Below, one piece after another: positions 24,397-32,467 of a stretch of DNA of 37,144 bases (its first letter is position 1; the number at the start of each line of letters is the position of its first letter). Source of the stretch: Selenomonadales bacterium (GTDB taxonomy: Bacteria > Bacillota > Negativicutes > Sporomusales > UBA7701); the NCBI GenBank assembly GCA_029975165.1, contig JARKPR010000055.1:1-37144 (forward strand), given 5' to 3'. The notes under the pieces are model-generated. The model was not told the DNA's origin, did no database searches, and saw only the letters and a list, made by a program, of their open reading frames with translations. A program made the translations under genes and the position numbers.

Positions 24397-25245
24397 TCAG
24401 ACGCTGGTTTTGTACATGTGTTCAGCCGCGTCGGCAAGGTCGCCGGCCATCCCGGCGAGGTTCTGGCTGGCCTGGTTCATCTGGGATACCGACGCAGCCT
24501 GATCGACGAGGCTCCGGTCGATGACGGCGAATCTTTCGGCCAGGCTGGCGATCGCGGCGCTTATTTCGTCGAGGGATTCCTTGATGTCTTTGACCGAGTC
24601 GGCGCTGGCGACGGCCAGTTTTCTGACCTCGTCGGCCACGACGCCGAAGCCCCGCCCGGCATCGCCCACGCGGGCCGCCTCGATGGCGGCGTTCAGGCCG
24701 AGCAGGTTGGTCTGGTTGGCGATGTTTCTGATGAACGAAATTATGTCGTCGGTTTTCTTCGTCGCCGCCGACAGGCGGGCGCTAAGCTCCCCGAGGTCCT
24801 TGCTGGTAATGGAGAGGCTCGATGCCTGGGCGGTGAGTTCTTCCATGCCGGCGCTCAGTTCTTCGGCGGACGCGGCCAGGTCGCCGGCAACGGCCTTGAC
24901 TTTTTCCTGGGAGTCGATGGTCTGGGTGGTGACGATGCAGCCCAGCACGGTATCGCCTTCTTTTATCGGCCAGGCGCAGGCGATATAGGGCATGCCGAAT
25001 TTGGAGGTTTCGCGGGTGAATATCTGGACGACCCTCTCTCCCGTGTCAAGGCAGCGCTGAACGGCGGGGCTCTTGATGCCGTCGCCGACTTTGATGCCGA
25101 GATCGAGGGTGCCGGCGGGATGGTAGGCCACGTAACGGTCGCCTTGTATCACTGAAACCCCTATGTCTTCGGCGGTGATGTTGTTGATGAAGGGGGCCAG
25201 GTCCGCGAAGCCGGCCAGCATTTTTTCGCCCGAAAGATTACGCAT
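24397..25245 (-). CDS. Soluble methyl-accepting chemotaxis-type protein
   Basis: A 282-residue cytoplasmic receptor without transmembrane segments. Residues 1-110 form a compact sensory domain ([14 protein letters not shown]-like strand, then a [23 protein letters not shown] segment) that I cannot name with confidence. From about 112 a coiled coil leads to the conserved signalling tip [37 protein letters not shown]. The signalling region is short, similar to soluble receptors such as Bacillus YfmS. It starts 10 bases after the GntR stop, after AGGAGG, and so is probably co-transcribed with the hydroxylase maturation genes. That linkage suggests it senses the substrate or a redox/metabolic state of this pathway. 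Confidence 0.85.
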   Translation of the reverse strand: MRNLSGEKMLAGFADLAPFINNITAEDIGVSVIQGDRYVAYHPAGTLDLGIKVGDGIKSPAVQRCLDTGERVVQIFTRETSKFGMPYIACAWPIKEGDTVLGCIVTTQTIDSQEKVKAVAGDLAASAEELSAGMEELTAQASSLSITSKDLGELSARLSAATKKTDDIISFIRNIANQTNLLGLNAAIEAARVGDAGRGFGVVADEVRKLAVASADSVKDIKESLDEISAAIASLAERFAVIDRSLVDQAASVSQMNQASQNLAGMAGDLADAAEHMYKTSV

Positions 25246-25255
25246 TTCATACCTC

Positions 25256-26005
25256 CTAAAAGTTATTTATAATTCGGACAGTCGTCGTAAAGCCGCCTTT
25301 TCCGTGGAGGTAGCGGAGGTCTTGTTCGATATGCGTCCAGTGGTGCCGCATACAGAGGGCGGCCTTGCGGGAGTCGCCCTGCTTGATGGCTTCGATTATA
25401 TGACGGTGATCGTTGAGATATTTGTCAGCGCGCCCCGGCACTTCGAGGCTTTTTTCTTTGACCGCCAGCCAGATCAGTCTTTCCGTGCGGCTGATGAGGT
25501 CGTTGGCGGTCGCCGACAGGACTGCGTTGTGGGCGCTTTCGATGAAAACGATATGAAGGTCCCGGTTGTCGGCCATCGAATAGCTGTGGTTCTCCAGGAT
25601 GGCTTGGAGCTGGGCGAGCATCCTTTCCATCATGGCGATGTCCTCGGGGCGGGCCCGCTTGGCCGCCATGGCGACGGCCGATGATTCGAGGACTTTCCGG
25701 ACCTCGATGGCTTCGAACGGATTGAGCGCTTCCCGTTCCTCGGCGGAAAGCTTGGCCAGGTTGGCCAGGGCGCCTTCCTTGACGTACGTGCCCAAGCCGT
25801 GCTTGACCTCCAGGACGCCTACGGCCTCGAGCACGCTCAAGGCTTCCCGCAGACACTGCCTACCGGTGCCGAGCTCCTTCGCCAGCGCCCGTTCCGCCGG
25901 GAGCTTTTCTCCCGTCTGGAGGTTGCCGCTCCGCACGAGGTCGACGATTTGCTCGACGATTTCCAGGTAGGTTTTCGTCTGCCTGATGAGGGAAAATGGC
26001 TTCAT
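25256..26005 (-). CDS. GntR-family (FadR/FCD subfamily) transcriptional regulator
   Basis: A 249-residue regulator. The winged helix-turn-helix (about 12-75) carries [41 protein letters not shown], and the C-terminal FCD ligand domain (about 95-230) has the usual Asp and His metal ligands ([19 protein letters not shown]). It heads the long minus-strand run and probably regulates it in response to a carboxylate. The start follows GGAGGA and a T-run. Its stop codon overlaps the ribosome site of the chemoreceptor gene. No clear palindrome matching it was found in the divergent region. Confidence 0.9.
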   Translation of the reverse strand: MKPFSLIRQTKTYLEIVEQIVDLVRSGNLQTGEKLPAERALAKELGTGRQCLREALSVLEAVGVLEVKHGLGTYVKEGALANLAKLSAEEREALNPFEAIEVRKVLESSAVAMAAKRARPEDIAMMERMLAQLQAILENHSYSMADNRDLHIVFIESAHNAVLSATANDLISRTERLIWLAVKEKSLEVPGRADKYLNDHRHIIEAIKQGDSRKAALCMRHHWTHIEQDLRYLHGKGGFTTTVRIINNF

Positions 26006-26459
26006 AAAAAAATCCTCCGCCCGATTTCCTAGTAGTGAGAATTTTCTATTCGGCAGCCCCTTCCCTTTGTTTTACCTTCAGGCGTAGGGCGGCGTAACTC
26101 GCGTGCTGCGTCAATACATAACAGGCCGGGCAAACCAAGTCAGCGGGTGTCCCGGTGTCCGTACCACCGTATATATTCGCCAATCGATAGGGAAATACCT
26201 TCCTTGATGTAATTTTTCGACAAATAACATGATTCGGCGACATGGACGGCAGGTTTTTTGCAGGCGGACAAGGACAGGCGGAATTAGCTGATATGGCGGC
26301 CGGGCGAAATTTCCGCTTGTTATCGGGATTTTTCCGCCGCCGGGACCGGGGAGGAGATTCCTGCGGAATGCCGAATCCTGACTATTGCCCGGCGCACGGG
26401 ACGAAGTTTGTCGGCGCAGTGCCGGACAGGAGTGAACGATATTGGGTGAGGGATATTTG
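26006..26459. other. Divergent intergenic region between gntR and pdxA-like genes
   Basis: About 450 bases of lower GC than the flanking genes, without a convincing gene. It must hold promoters for both directions. On the plus strand TTGATG (26204-26209) and TAACAT (26225-26230) are spaced only 15 bases apart, which is weak. A small hairpin, ATTCC-TGC-GGAAT, lies at 26357-26369. An open frame at 26242-26460 overlaps the pdxA start by one base but lacks a ribosome site and protein-like composition. I see no clear operator. Confidence 0.4.
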
Positions 26460-27461
26460 ATGATGAAACCGGTTCTGGGTATCCTGCTGGGCGATGCCGC
26501 GGGCATCGGGCCGGAGCTCGTCGCCAAGCTGCTGGCGGCAGGGAAGTTCGAGGAGCATTGCCGCCCGGTGGTGATCGGCGACGCCCGGGTGCTGGCCAGG
26601 GGGATGGCGGTCGCCGGCGTGTCGCGGCCGGTGGCGGCGATCGACGCCGTGTCCCGGGCGGCCTGGGGTGCGGCGGTTCCGTTCCTGGACCTGAAGAACG
26701 TCGACCCGGATAAGGTGGCGGTCGGCCGGGTGGACGAAGCGTCGGGCAAGGCGACAGGCGACACGCTCGTAACCGCTTTGCGCCTGACCGAGCAGGGCGC
26801 CCTGGACGGGTTCGTGTACGCGCCGCTCAACAAGGCGGCGCTGCAGCGCGGCGGCTACGGGTTCGAGGACGAGCTGCGGCTGTTTGCCCATTACCTGGGC
26901 TGGGACGGGCCGTGCGGGGAGATGAATTATCTGCGCGGGCTGTGGACGGCGCGGGTGACGAGCCATATCCCGCTGGAGGCGGTGTGCGCCAGCCTGAGCG
27001 TGGCCGGCATTGTCGGCGTGGTGAAGCTGGCGGACCGGACGCTGCGCCGGGCCGGGGTGGACCGCCCGCGCGTGGCTGTGGCGGCCGTGAACCCGCATGC
27101 CGGCGAAAGCGGGTTGTGCGGCCGCCAGGAGATCGAGGTCATCGCGCCGGCCGTGCAGGCGGCGCGGGCCGAAGGTATCGACGCGCTGGGGCCGTATCCG
27201 TCCGATGTGGTATTCATCAACGCGTTCAAGGGTCAGTACGACGCGGTCATCACGATGTTCCACGACCAGGGGCAGATCGCGATGAAGCTGATGGGCTTCC
27301 AGGCCGGGGTGACGGTGGCCGCCGGCCTGCCGTACGCCATCACGACGCCGGTTCACGGCACGGCGTTCGACATCGCCGGCCGGGGCGTGGCCGACACGGG
27401 GGCGCTCGCCGCGGCGGTGGCCCTCGCCGCCAGGATGGCCGCCGTGGACAAGTCGCGGTGA
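26460..27461 (+). CDS. PdxA-family dehydrogenase (4-hydroxythreonine-4-phosphate dehydrogenase-like)
   Basis: A 333-residue NAD(P)-dependent, divalent-metal oxidoreductase. It has GILLGDAAGIGPELVAK at the N-terminus and the three metal-binding histidines of the family: H169 (TSHIPL), H213 (NPHAGE) and H268 (MFHDQGQIAMK). PdxA makes a vitamin B6 precursor, but PdxA2-type paralogues oxidise D-erythronate- or D-threonate-4-phosphate, and TphB acts on terephthalate dihydrodiol. No DUF1537 kinase or other B6 gene is nearby, and an IclR regulator follows, so a catabolic role is likelier. The ATG at 26460 follows GTGAGGGA by 6 bases. Substrate unknown. Confidence 0.88.
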   Translation: MMKPVLGILLGDAAGIGPELVAKLLAAGKFEEHCRPVVIGDARVLARGMAVAGVSRPVAAIDAVSRAAWGAAVPFLDLKNVDPDKVAVGRVDEASGKATGDTLVTALRLTEQGALDGFVYAPLNKAALQRGGYGFEDELRLFAHYLGWDGPCGEMNYLRGLWTARVTSHIPLEAVCASLSVAGIVGVVKLADRTLRRAGVDRPRVAVAAVNPHAGESGLCGRQEIEVIAPAVQAARAEGIDALGPYPSDVVFINAFKGQYDAVITMFHDQGQIAMKLMGFQAGVTVAAGLPYAITTPVHGTAFDIAGRGVADTGALAAAVALAARMAAVDKSR

Positions 27462-27555
27462 TTTTGCCCCGCCAGGCAGGGATGGGGCGACGGCCGCCGA
27501 ATATAGACATGCCACAGGATTTGCCCGGCAGGGCAAGCGGCAAGGGGGTGACAGT

Positions 27556-28332
27556 ATGGCAGGCGGGCAGACGCCGGCGGTCAAATCCGCTTCCCGGACC
27601 CTCGACATCATCGAGTTTATCGTCAAAAGCGCCAAGCCGCCCAATTTCACCGTCATCCGCAATCATATGGATATCCCGAAAAGCTCGCTGTCGCTGCTGC
27701 TGCACGAGCTGGTCAACTGCGATTATCTCGATTTCGACCCCGAGGCCAGGGTCTATTACCCCGGACTGAAGCTCATCCAGATCAGCGCGAGTTGCATCAA
27801 CAACACCAACATCTCGCGGGAGATCTCGCTGGGGATCAAGCGGCTGAGCGACGACTTCGGCGAGACGACCCACGCGGGCATCCTCGACGGACGGCACATC
27901 GTTTACATCGCCAAGCACCACGGCTCCCGCGACGTGAGCGTCGTCGCCACGATCGGCTACCGTATCCCGGCCCACGCCACCGCCATCGGCAAGGTGCTGC
28001 TGGCGACGCTGCCGGCGGCGGAGCTGAACGCCAGAGTCGGCTCGGTCCAATTGGAGCGCTACACCGACAACACGATCACCGACTTCGCGGCCCTGACCGC
28101 CGAGCTTGTCAGGGTGGCGGCGCAAGGGTACGCGGTCGACGACCAGGAGATCATCCCCGGCGGCATCTGCGTGGCCGCCCCCATCGTCGACAAGACGAAC
28201 AAGACGGTGGCGGCGCTGAGCGTGACGATGGCGGCGGGCCGGGCCTACGATGGCAATACGCTGCCGGCGGTGATCGACAAGGTGCGGACCGCGGCCGGTC
28301 TCGTTTCGATGCGGCTGGGAAAAGTGCAATAA
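27556..28332 (+). CDS. IclR-family transcriptional regulator
   Basis: A 258-residue regulator. The N-terminal winged helix (about 10-70) includes ASRTLDIIEFIVKS and a recognition helix in MDIPKSSLSLLLHELVNC. The C-terminal IclR effector domain (about 85-255) has IGYRIPAHATAIGKVLLA and VDDQEIIPGGICVAAPIVD, the standard ligand-pocket segments. It probably controls the iorA operon, whose upstream region carries two tandem palindromes, and perhaps the pdxA-like gene just before it. The start follows AAGGGGGTGA. A TTGCCC-GGCA-GGGCAA hairpin lies in the 94-base gap after pdxA. Effector unknown; IclR proteins often sense aromatic or short-chain acids. Confidence 0.92.
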   Translation: MAGGQTPAVKSASRTLDIIEFIVKSAKPPNFTVIRNHMDIPKSSLSLLLHELVNCDYLDFDPEARVYYPGLKLIQISASCINNTNISREISLGIKRLSDDFGETTHAGILDGRHIVYIAKHHGSRDVSVVATIGYRIPAHATAIGKVLLATLPAAELNARVGSVQLERYTDNTITDFAALTAELVRVAAQGYAVDDQEIIPGGICVAAPIVDKTNKTVAALSVTMAAGRAYDGNTLPAVIDKVRTAAGLVSMRLGKVQ

Positions 28333-28555
28333 GAGAATTTTATCGGCAGCCAGGCAGGAAAATCGTAACAAGGAAAAGAATAAGGCCATTAGATAGGTTG
28401 TTATGTTCATATATATGAACTTGGTTCATTATGATGAACAAATCCGCCCGGCCCGGGCGCCGGCCGCCGATTGGCAGGGCGGGCCGGGAGTATGGGCCGG
28501 CCGCTTGTGTGTTAGGAACGGGGCATTGTTCGAGTTTTAATGAGGAGGAAAATCG
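28333..28555 (+). other. Control region and leader of the iorAB operon
   Basis: This gene-free stretch holds an AT-rich half with two tandem palindromes and a GC-rich half able to form a leader hairpin (CCCGGCCCG 28447-28455 with CGGGCCGGG 28480-28488). I found no convincing -35/-10 pair; -10-like sequences (TATATA, TATGAT) fall inside the palindromes. GGAGG for iorA is at its right end. Confidence 0.45.
28405..28439. promoter_or_regulatory. Two tandem palindromic operators, predicted IclR sites
   Basis: GTTCATATATATGAAC (28405-28420) is a perfect 16-bp palindrome. GTTCATTATGATGAAC (28424-28439) has the same arms, GTTCAT-N4-ATGAAC, with a different core. Their centres are 19 bp apart, about two helical turns. 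They lie between the IclR gene and iorA, so the adjacent IclR protein is the natural candidate. Confidence 0.65.
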
Positions 28556-30370
28556 ATGCAAAAAGAGTTCATGCTGGGCAACGAAGCGATCGCCCGGGCG
28601 GCCGCCGAGGCCGGGGTCAAGGTGGTCGCCGGCTATCCGGGGACGCCGGCCACCGAGATCGTCGATCTGTGCGGCGGTTATCCCGGGGTTTACGCCGAAT
28701 GGTCGACGAACGAGAAGCACGCCTTCGAGGTGGCGACGGCCGCCTCGCTCACCAACCAGCGGGCCATGGCGGTCATGAAGCACAACGGGACGAACGCGGC
28801 GACGGATTTCCTGATGCACGTCAATTTCACCGGGGTGCGGGCCGGCCTTGTTCTTATTTCCGCCGACGACCCCGGCGGCCTGTCGTCCCAGTGCGAGGAA
28901 GACACCCGCATTCTGATCCATAATTACGCCCACCTGCCGATGTTCGACCCGTCGAGCGTCCAGGAGGCCTACGCCATGACCAAGGCGGCGTTCGCGCTGT
29001 CGGAGCAGACGGAGCTGGTCTTCGCCCTCCGCCCGGTGATGCGTATCAACCATGCCGGCGGCATGGTGGAATACGGCGAGATCAAGCAGGACAGCCGCCC
29101 GGCCGAGTTCGTGATCGACCGCAAGCGGTTCGTGATGTCGGCGGTGGTGGAGAAGGAGTCGGGCGGCGAACTGCGGCCGAAGATGCGCCATCGCTGGCTG
29201 AACGCCAAGCAGGACGAGCTCAAGGCGTTGATGGAGGCTTCGCCGTTCAACTGGACGGAAGCGGCGCCGGGGGAAACCGGTTTCGTCGGCTGCGGCATCG
29301 GCTACGCCTTCCTCAAGGAGGCCGAGCGCATCCATGGCGCCAAGCTGCCCATCCTCAAGCTGTCGACGCTGCCGCTGCCCGAGGGCAAGGTGCTCGATTT
29401 CGTCCGCGGCCTGAAAAGGGTCGTGGTGTTCGAGGAGGTCGAGCCGGTCGTCGAGAACCTGCTGAAGCAGTTGTGCTTCGAGCACAAGATCGTCCTCGAG
29501 GTGCTGGGCCGCAGCGAGTTTTTGCCCAAGGAGGGCGAGCTGTCGGCCAACCTGGTGCTGACGGCGGTGAAGGCGGCCCTGGAGGGCAAGCCGTACCCGG
29601 CGCCGGCGCCGGCGCAGTACGTTTCGGCGCGGACGCGCACCCAGTGCTCCGGCTGCAGCCACCGCGGGCTGCTGATCGCCCTCAAGGAGGTCGTGCGCAA
29701 GAACGGCGGCGTCGTCACCGGCGATATCGGCTGCCACGACGCCGGCACCTTCGAGCCGATGAACCTGCAGGCGACCATTTACTGTATGGGGTCGTCCATC
29801 CCGATGGCCTACGGCGTCAAGAAGGCCGGCTTCGCCAAGCCGGTGTACGCGCTGATCGGCGATTCGACCTTTTTCCATAACGGCCTGACCGGCCTGGCCA
29901 GCGCCATTTATAACGGCGGCGACATCACGGTGATCGTCGCTTACAATTCGACGACGGCCATGACCGGCTTCCAGCCCCACCCCGGCAGCCCGACCAACCT
30001 GCGCCAGCCGATCGCGCCGATCGAGCCGGGGGCGGTGGCGGCGGCGATGGGGGCGAAGGTGTTCCGCTGCAACCCTTACAATGTGGAGGAAACGGCCCGG
30101 GTGATCGAGGAAGCGACGGCGGCCGAAGGGGTCAAGGTGGTGGTCGCCGAGGCGCTGTGCTATCTGAAGTTCGGCCGCGAGGGCAAGCTGTCGTTTACGC
30201 CGCGCAAGGTGGCGGTGGATGAGGCGGTGTGCAACGGCTGCGGCCTGTGCGTGCGGACGTTCGGCTGCCCGGCCATTACGCTTAAGGACGGCAAGGCGAC
30301 GATCGAGCCGAGCGGCTGCAACGGCTGCGCGGTGTGCGTATCGGTATGCAAAAGGGGGGCTATAAAATGA
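28556..30370 (+). CDS. iorA: Indolepyruvate:ferredoxin oxidoreductase-type alpha subunit
   Basis: A 604-residue thiamine diphosphate enzyme subunit that, with IorB, oxidatively decarboxylates a 2-oxoacid to an acyl-CoA, CO2 and two reduced ferredoxins. It has AGYPGTPATEI (22-32) in the pyrimidine-binding domain, QCSGCSHRG and GDIGCHDAG in the cofactor region, GDSTFFHNG...NSTTAMTG in the diphosphate-binding domain, and two C-terminal ferredoxin clusters, C559/C562/C565/C571 and C588/C591/C594/C598. Known members prefer aryl pyruvates, but the following CoA-ester genes leave the substrate open. The start follows GGAGG. It overlaps iorB by 4 bases (ATGA). Confidence 0.93.
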   Translation: MQKEFMLGNEAIARAAAEAGVKVVAGYPGTPATEIVDLCGGYPGVYAEWSTNEKHAFEVATAASLTNQRAMAVMKHNGTNAATDFLMHVNFTGVRAGLVLISADDPGGLSSQCEEDTRILIHNYAHLPMFDPSSVQEAYAMTKAAFALSEQTELVFALRPVMRINHAGGMVEYGEIKQDSRPAEFVIDRKRFVMSAVVEKESGGELRPKMRHRWLNAKQDELKALMEASPFNWTEAAPGETGFVGCGIGYAFLKEAERIHGAKLPILKLSTLPLPEGKVLDFVRGLKRVVVFEEVEPVVENLLKQLCFEHKIVLEVLGRSEFLPKEGELSANLVLTAVKAALEGKPYPAPAPAQYVSARTRTQCSGCSHRGLLIALKEVVRKNGGVVTGDIGCHDAGTFEPMNLQATIYCMGSSIPMAYGVKKAGFAKPVYALIGDSTFFHNGLTGLASAIYNGGDITVIVAYNSTTAMTGFQPHPGSPTNLRQPIAPIEPGAVAAAMGAKVFRCNPYNVEETARVIEEATAAEGVKVVVAEALCYLKFGREGKLSFTPRKVAVDEAVCNGCGLCVRTFGCPAITLKDGKATIEPSGCNGCAVCVSVCKRGAIK

Positions 30371-30963
30371 AGTTCGATTTAGTGATCGCCGGCGTCGGCG
30401 GCCAGGGGAACATTCTCGCCTCCCAGGTTATCGCCAAGTGCGCGATGGAGGCCGGCTACAACGTCGTGAATACGGAAACCAAGGGCGCGGCCCAGCGGGG
30501 CGGCTCGGTGCTGTCCCACGTGCGCATCGCCGACGGCGAGATCTATTCGCCGCTCGTGCCGGTGGGGCAGGCCGACGTGCTGCTCGGCTTCGAGCCGCTG
30601 GAGGCGCTGCGCTATATAAATCTGCTGAGCAAGGACGGCAAGTTCATCATCAATACCGCCCCGGTGCCGACCATCCTCGCGAATATGAAGGTCGACGAGT
30701 ACCCGAGCACCGAGCAGATCGTGGCGACCATCAAGGAGAAGGGGCTTGACGGGTATTTCCTCGACGCCACCAAGGCGGCCAAGGAGCTCGGCAACATCCT
30801 GCTGACCAACGTGGTGATGCTGGGGGCGTTCACGGCGGTGAGCGACGTGCTGGCGCCGGAAGTCATCCTGGCGAAGCTGCTGACGATGGTTAACGAGAAA
30901 TTCCATGAGGACGACAGCCGCGCGTTCGAGCTGGGCCGCGGCATGATAAGCAAGGAGGGCTGA
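30367..30963 (+). CDS. iorB: Indolepyruvate:ferredoxin oxidoreductase-type beta subunit
   Basis: A 198-residue gamma/beta-type subunit of 2-oxoacid:ferredoxin oxidoreductase. It opens with LVIAGVGGQGNILASQVI and carries TETKGAAQRGGSVLSHVRI, the typical CoA/domain-III signature of IorB. ATG at 30367 is chosen because it forms the ATGA overlap with the iorA stop and is preceded by AAGGGGGGC; the in-frame start at 30334 lies inside the iorA cluster motif. The ribosome site of the next gene lies within its last codons, so the whole block is translationally linked. Confidence 0.93.
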   Translation: MKFDLVIAGVGGQGNILASQVIAKCAMEAGYNVVNTETKGAAQRGGSVLSHVRIADGEIYSPLVPVGQADVLLGFEPLEALRYINLLSKDGKFIINTAPVPTILANMKVDEYPSTEQIVATIKEKGLDGYFLDATKAAKELGNILLTNVVMLGAFTAVSDVLAPEVILAKLLTMVNEKFHEDDSRAFELGRGMISKEG

Positions 30964-30965
30964 GC

Positions 30966-32441
30966 ATGGCGCTCATGACAGGAGCCCAGTATGAGGAAAG
31001 CCTGCGGAAGATGCGGTTCAACCTGTATCTGCAAGGCGAAAAGGTCGAGTGCCCGGTCGATCACCCGATCATCCGCCCGTCGCTGAACGCGGTGAAGATG
31101 ACGTACGATCTGGCGCACGACCCGGCCCACGAGGAGCTGATGACCGCCACCTCGCATCTTTCCGGCGAGAAGGTCAACAGGTTCACCCATCTGCACCAAA
31201 ACGCCGACGACCTGGTAAAGAAGGTGAAGATGCAGCGGCTGCTCGGCCAGAAGACGGGGTCGTGCTTCCAGCGCTGCGTCGGCATGGACGCGATGAACGC
31301 CGTGGACACGGTCACCTTCGAGATGGACCGGGATCTGGGGACGCAGTACCACGCCCGCTTCGAACAGTTCCTGCGCCTGGTCCAGGACGAGGACCTGACG
31401 ATCGACGGCGCCATGACCGACCCGAAGGGCGACCGCAGCCTGCCGCCCCATAAGCAGGCCGACCCCGACATGTACCTGCGGGTGGTGGAAAAACGGCCCG
31501 ACGGCATCGTCGTGCGCGGGGCGAAGTGCCACCAGACGGGGGCCTTGAACTCCCACTGGATCCTCGTCATGCCGACGATCAGCATGGGCGAGGAGGACGC
31601 CGACTACGCCGTCTGTTTCGTCGCGCCCGCCGACAGCGCCGGCATAACCTACATTTACGGCCGTCAGTCCTGCGACACCCGCAAGCTCGAGGGCGGCGCA
31701 CTGGACGTCGGCAACGCGACGTTCGGCGGCCACGAGTCGCTGGTGATCTTCGAGGATGTCTTCGTGCCGTGGGAAAATGTATTCATGTGCGGCGAATACC
31801 GCTACAGCGGCATGCTGGTGGAGCGCTTCGCCGGCTACCACCGCCAAAGCTACGGCGGCTGCAAGGTGGGCGTGGGCGACGTGCTCATCGGCGCCACCGC
31901 CCTGGCGGCCGAGTACAACGGCGCCGCCAAGGCGTCGCACGTCAAAGACAAGCTCATTGAGATGGTCCACCTCAACGAGACGCTGTACGCCTGCGGCATC
32001 GCCTGTTCGGCCGCCGGCGCGCGGACGGCCTCCGGCACGTACCTGATCGATATGCTGCTGGCCAATGTCTGCAAGCAGAACGTCACCCGCTTCCCGTACG
32101 AGATCGCCCGCCTTGCCGAGGACATCGCCGGCGGCCTGTTCGTGACCATGCCGTCGGAGAAGGACCTCCGCCATCCCGAGATCGGGCCGAAGATCGAGAA
32201 ATACCTGGGCGGCACGTCCGGGGTCCCGACCGAGGACCGTCTCCGCGTGCTGCGGCTGATCGAGAACCTCACCCTCGGCACGGCGGCCGTCGGCTACCGC
32301 ACCGAGTCGATGCACGGCGCCGGCTCGCCCCAGGCGCAGCGGATCATGATCGCCCGCCAGGGGAACATCGAAGCCAAGAAAGGGCTGGCGAAGAAGATCG
32401 CCGGCGTAGCCGGCGAGGATACGAAACAGGGGAAAAACTGA
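30966..32441 (+). CDS. 4-hydroxybutyryl-CoA dehydratase-like flavin/[4Fe-4S] radical enzyme (AbfD family)
   Basis: A 491-residue protein closely resembling AbfD of Clostridium aminobutyricum along its whole length. The [4Fe-4S] ligands are present as C100 and C104 (SCFQRCVGMD) and H292 and C299 (GYHRQSYGGCKVG), nearly the same numbering as AbfD (99, 103, 292, 299). The essential TESMHGAGSPQAQR segment is kept. AbfD removes water from 4-hydroxybutyryl-CoA through a ketyl radical to give crotonyl-CoA. The same fold includes 4-hydroxyphenylacetate hydroxylases, but those lack these cluster ligands. One pocket stretch reads SHWILVMPT where I recall SHEHIIMPT in AbfD, so the substrate may differ. 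It lies 2 bases after iorB. Confidence 0.9.
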   Translation: MALMTGAQYEESLRKMRFNLYLQGEKVECPVDHPIIRPSLNAVKMTYDLAHDPAHEELMTATSHLSGEKVNRFTHLHQNADDLVKKVKMQRLLGQKTGSCFQRCVGMDAMNAVDTVTFEMDRDLGTQYHARFEQFLRLVQDEDLTIDGAMTDPKGDRSLPPHKQADPDMYLRVVEKRPDGIVVRGAKCHQTGALNSHWILVMPTISMGEEDADYAVCFVAPADSAGITYIYGRQSCDTRKLEGGALDVGNATFGGHESLVIFEDVFVPWENVFMCGEYRYSGMLVERFAGYHRQSYGGCKVGVGDVLIGATALAAEYNGAAKASHVKDKLIEMVHLNETLYACGIACSAAGARTASGTYLIDMLLANVCKQNVTRFPYEIARLAEDIAGGLFVTMPSEKDLRHPEIGPKIEKYLGGTSGVPTEDRLRVLRLIENLTLGTAAVGYRTESMHGAGSPQAQRIMIARQGNIEAKKGLAKKIAGVAGEDTKQGKN

Positions 32442-32467
32442 GCACATAGAGAGTGGAGGAGATAAGC

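Noticed and set aside
25237-25245. Single GCATTTCAT match to the LytTR repeat near the chemoreceptor start
   Set aside because: Only one copy with no partner at 21 bp, and it is part of the start codon region.
26242-26460. 72-codon frame whose stop overlaps the pdxA-like start by one base
   Set aside because: The overlap hints at coupling, but there is no ribosome site and the sequence is Arg/Gly-rich without secondary-structure pattern.
28340-32447. Two long minus-strand open frames (28340-29980 and 30612-32447) antisense to the ior and dehydratase genes
   Set aside because: Composition artefacts opposite well-supported genes; no motif or ribosome site.
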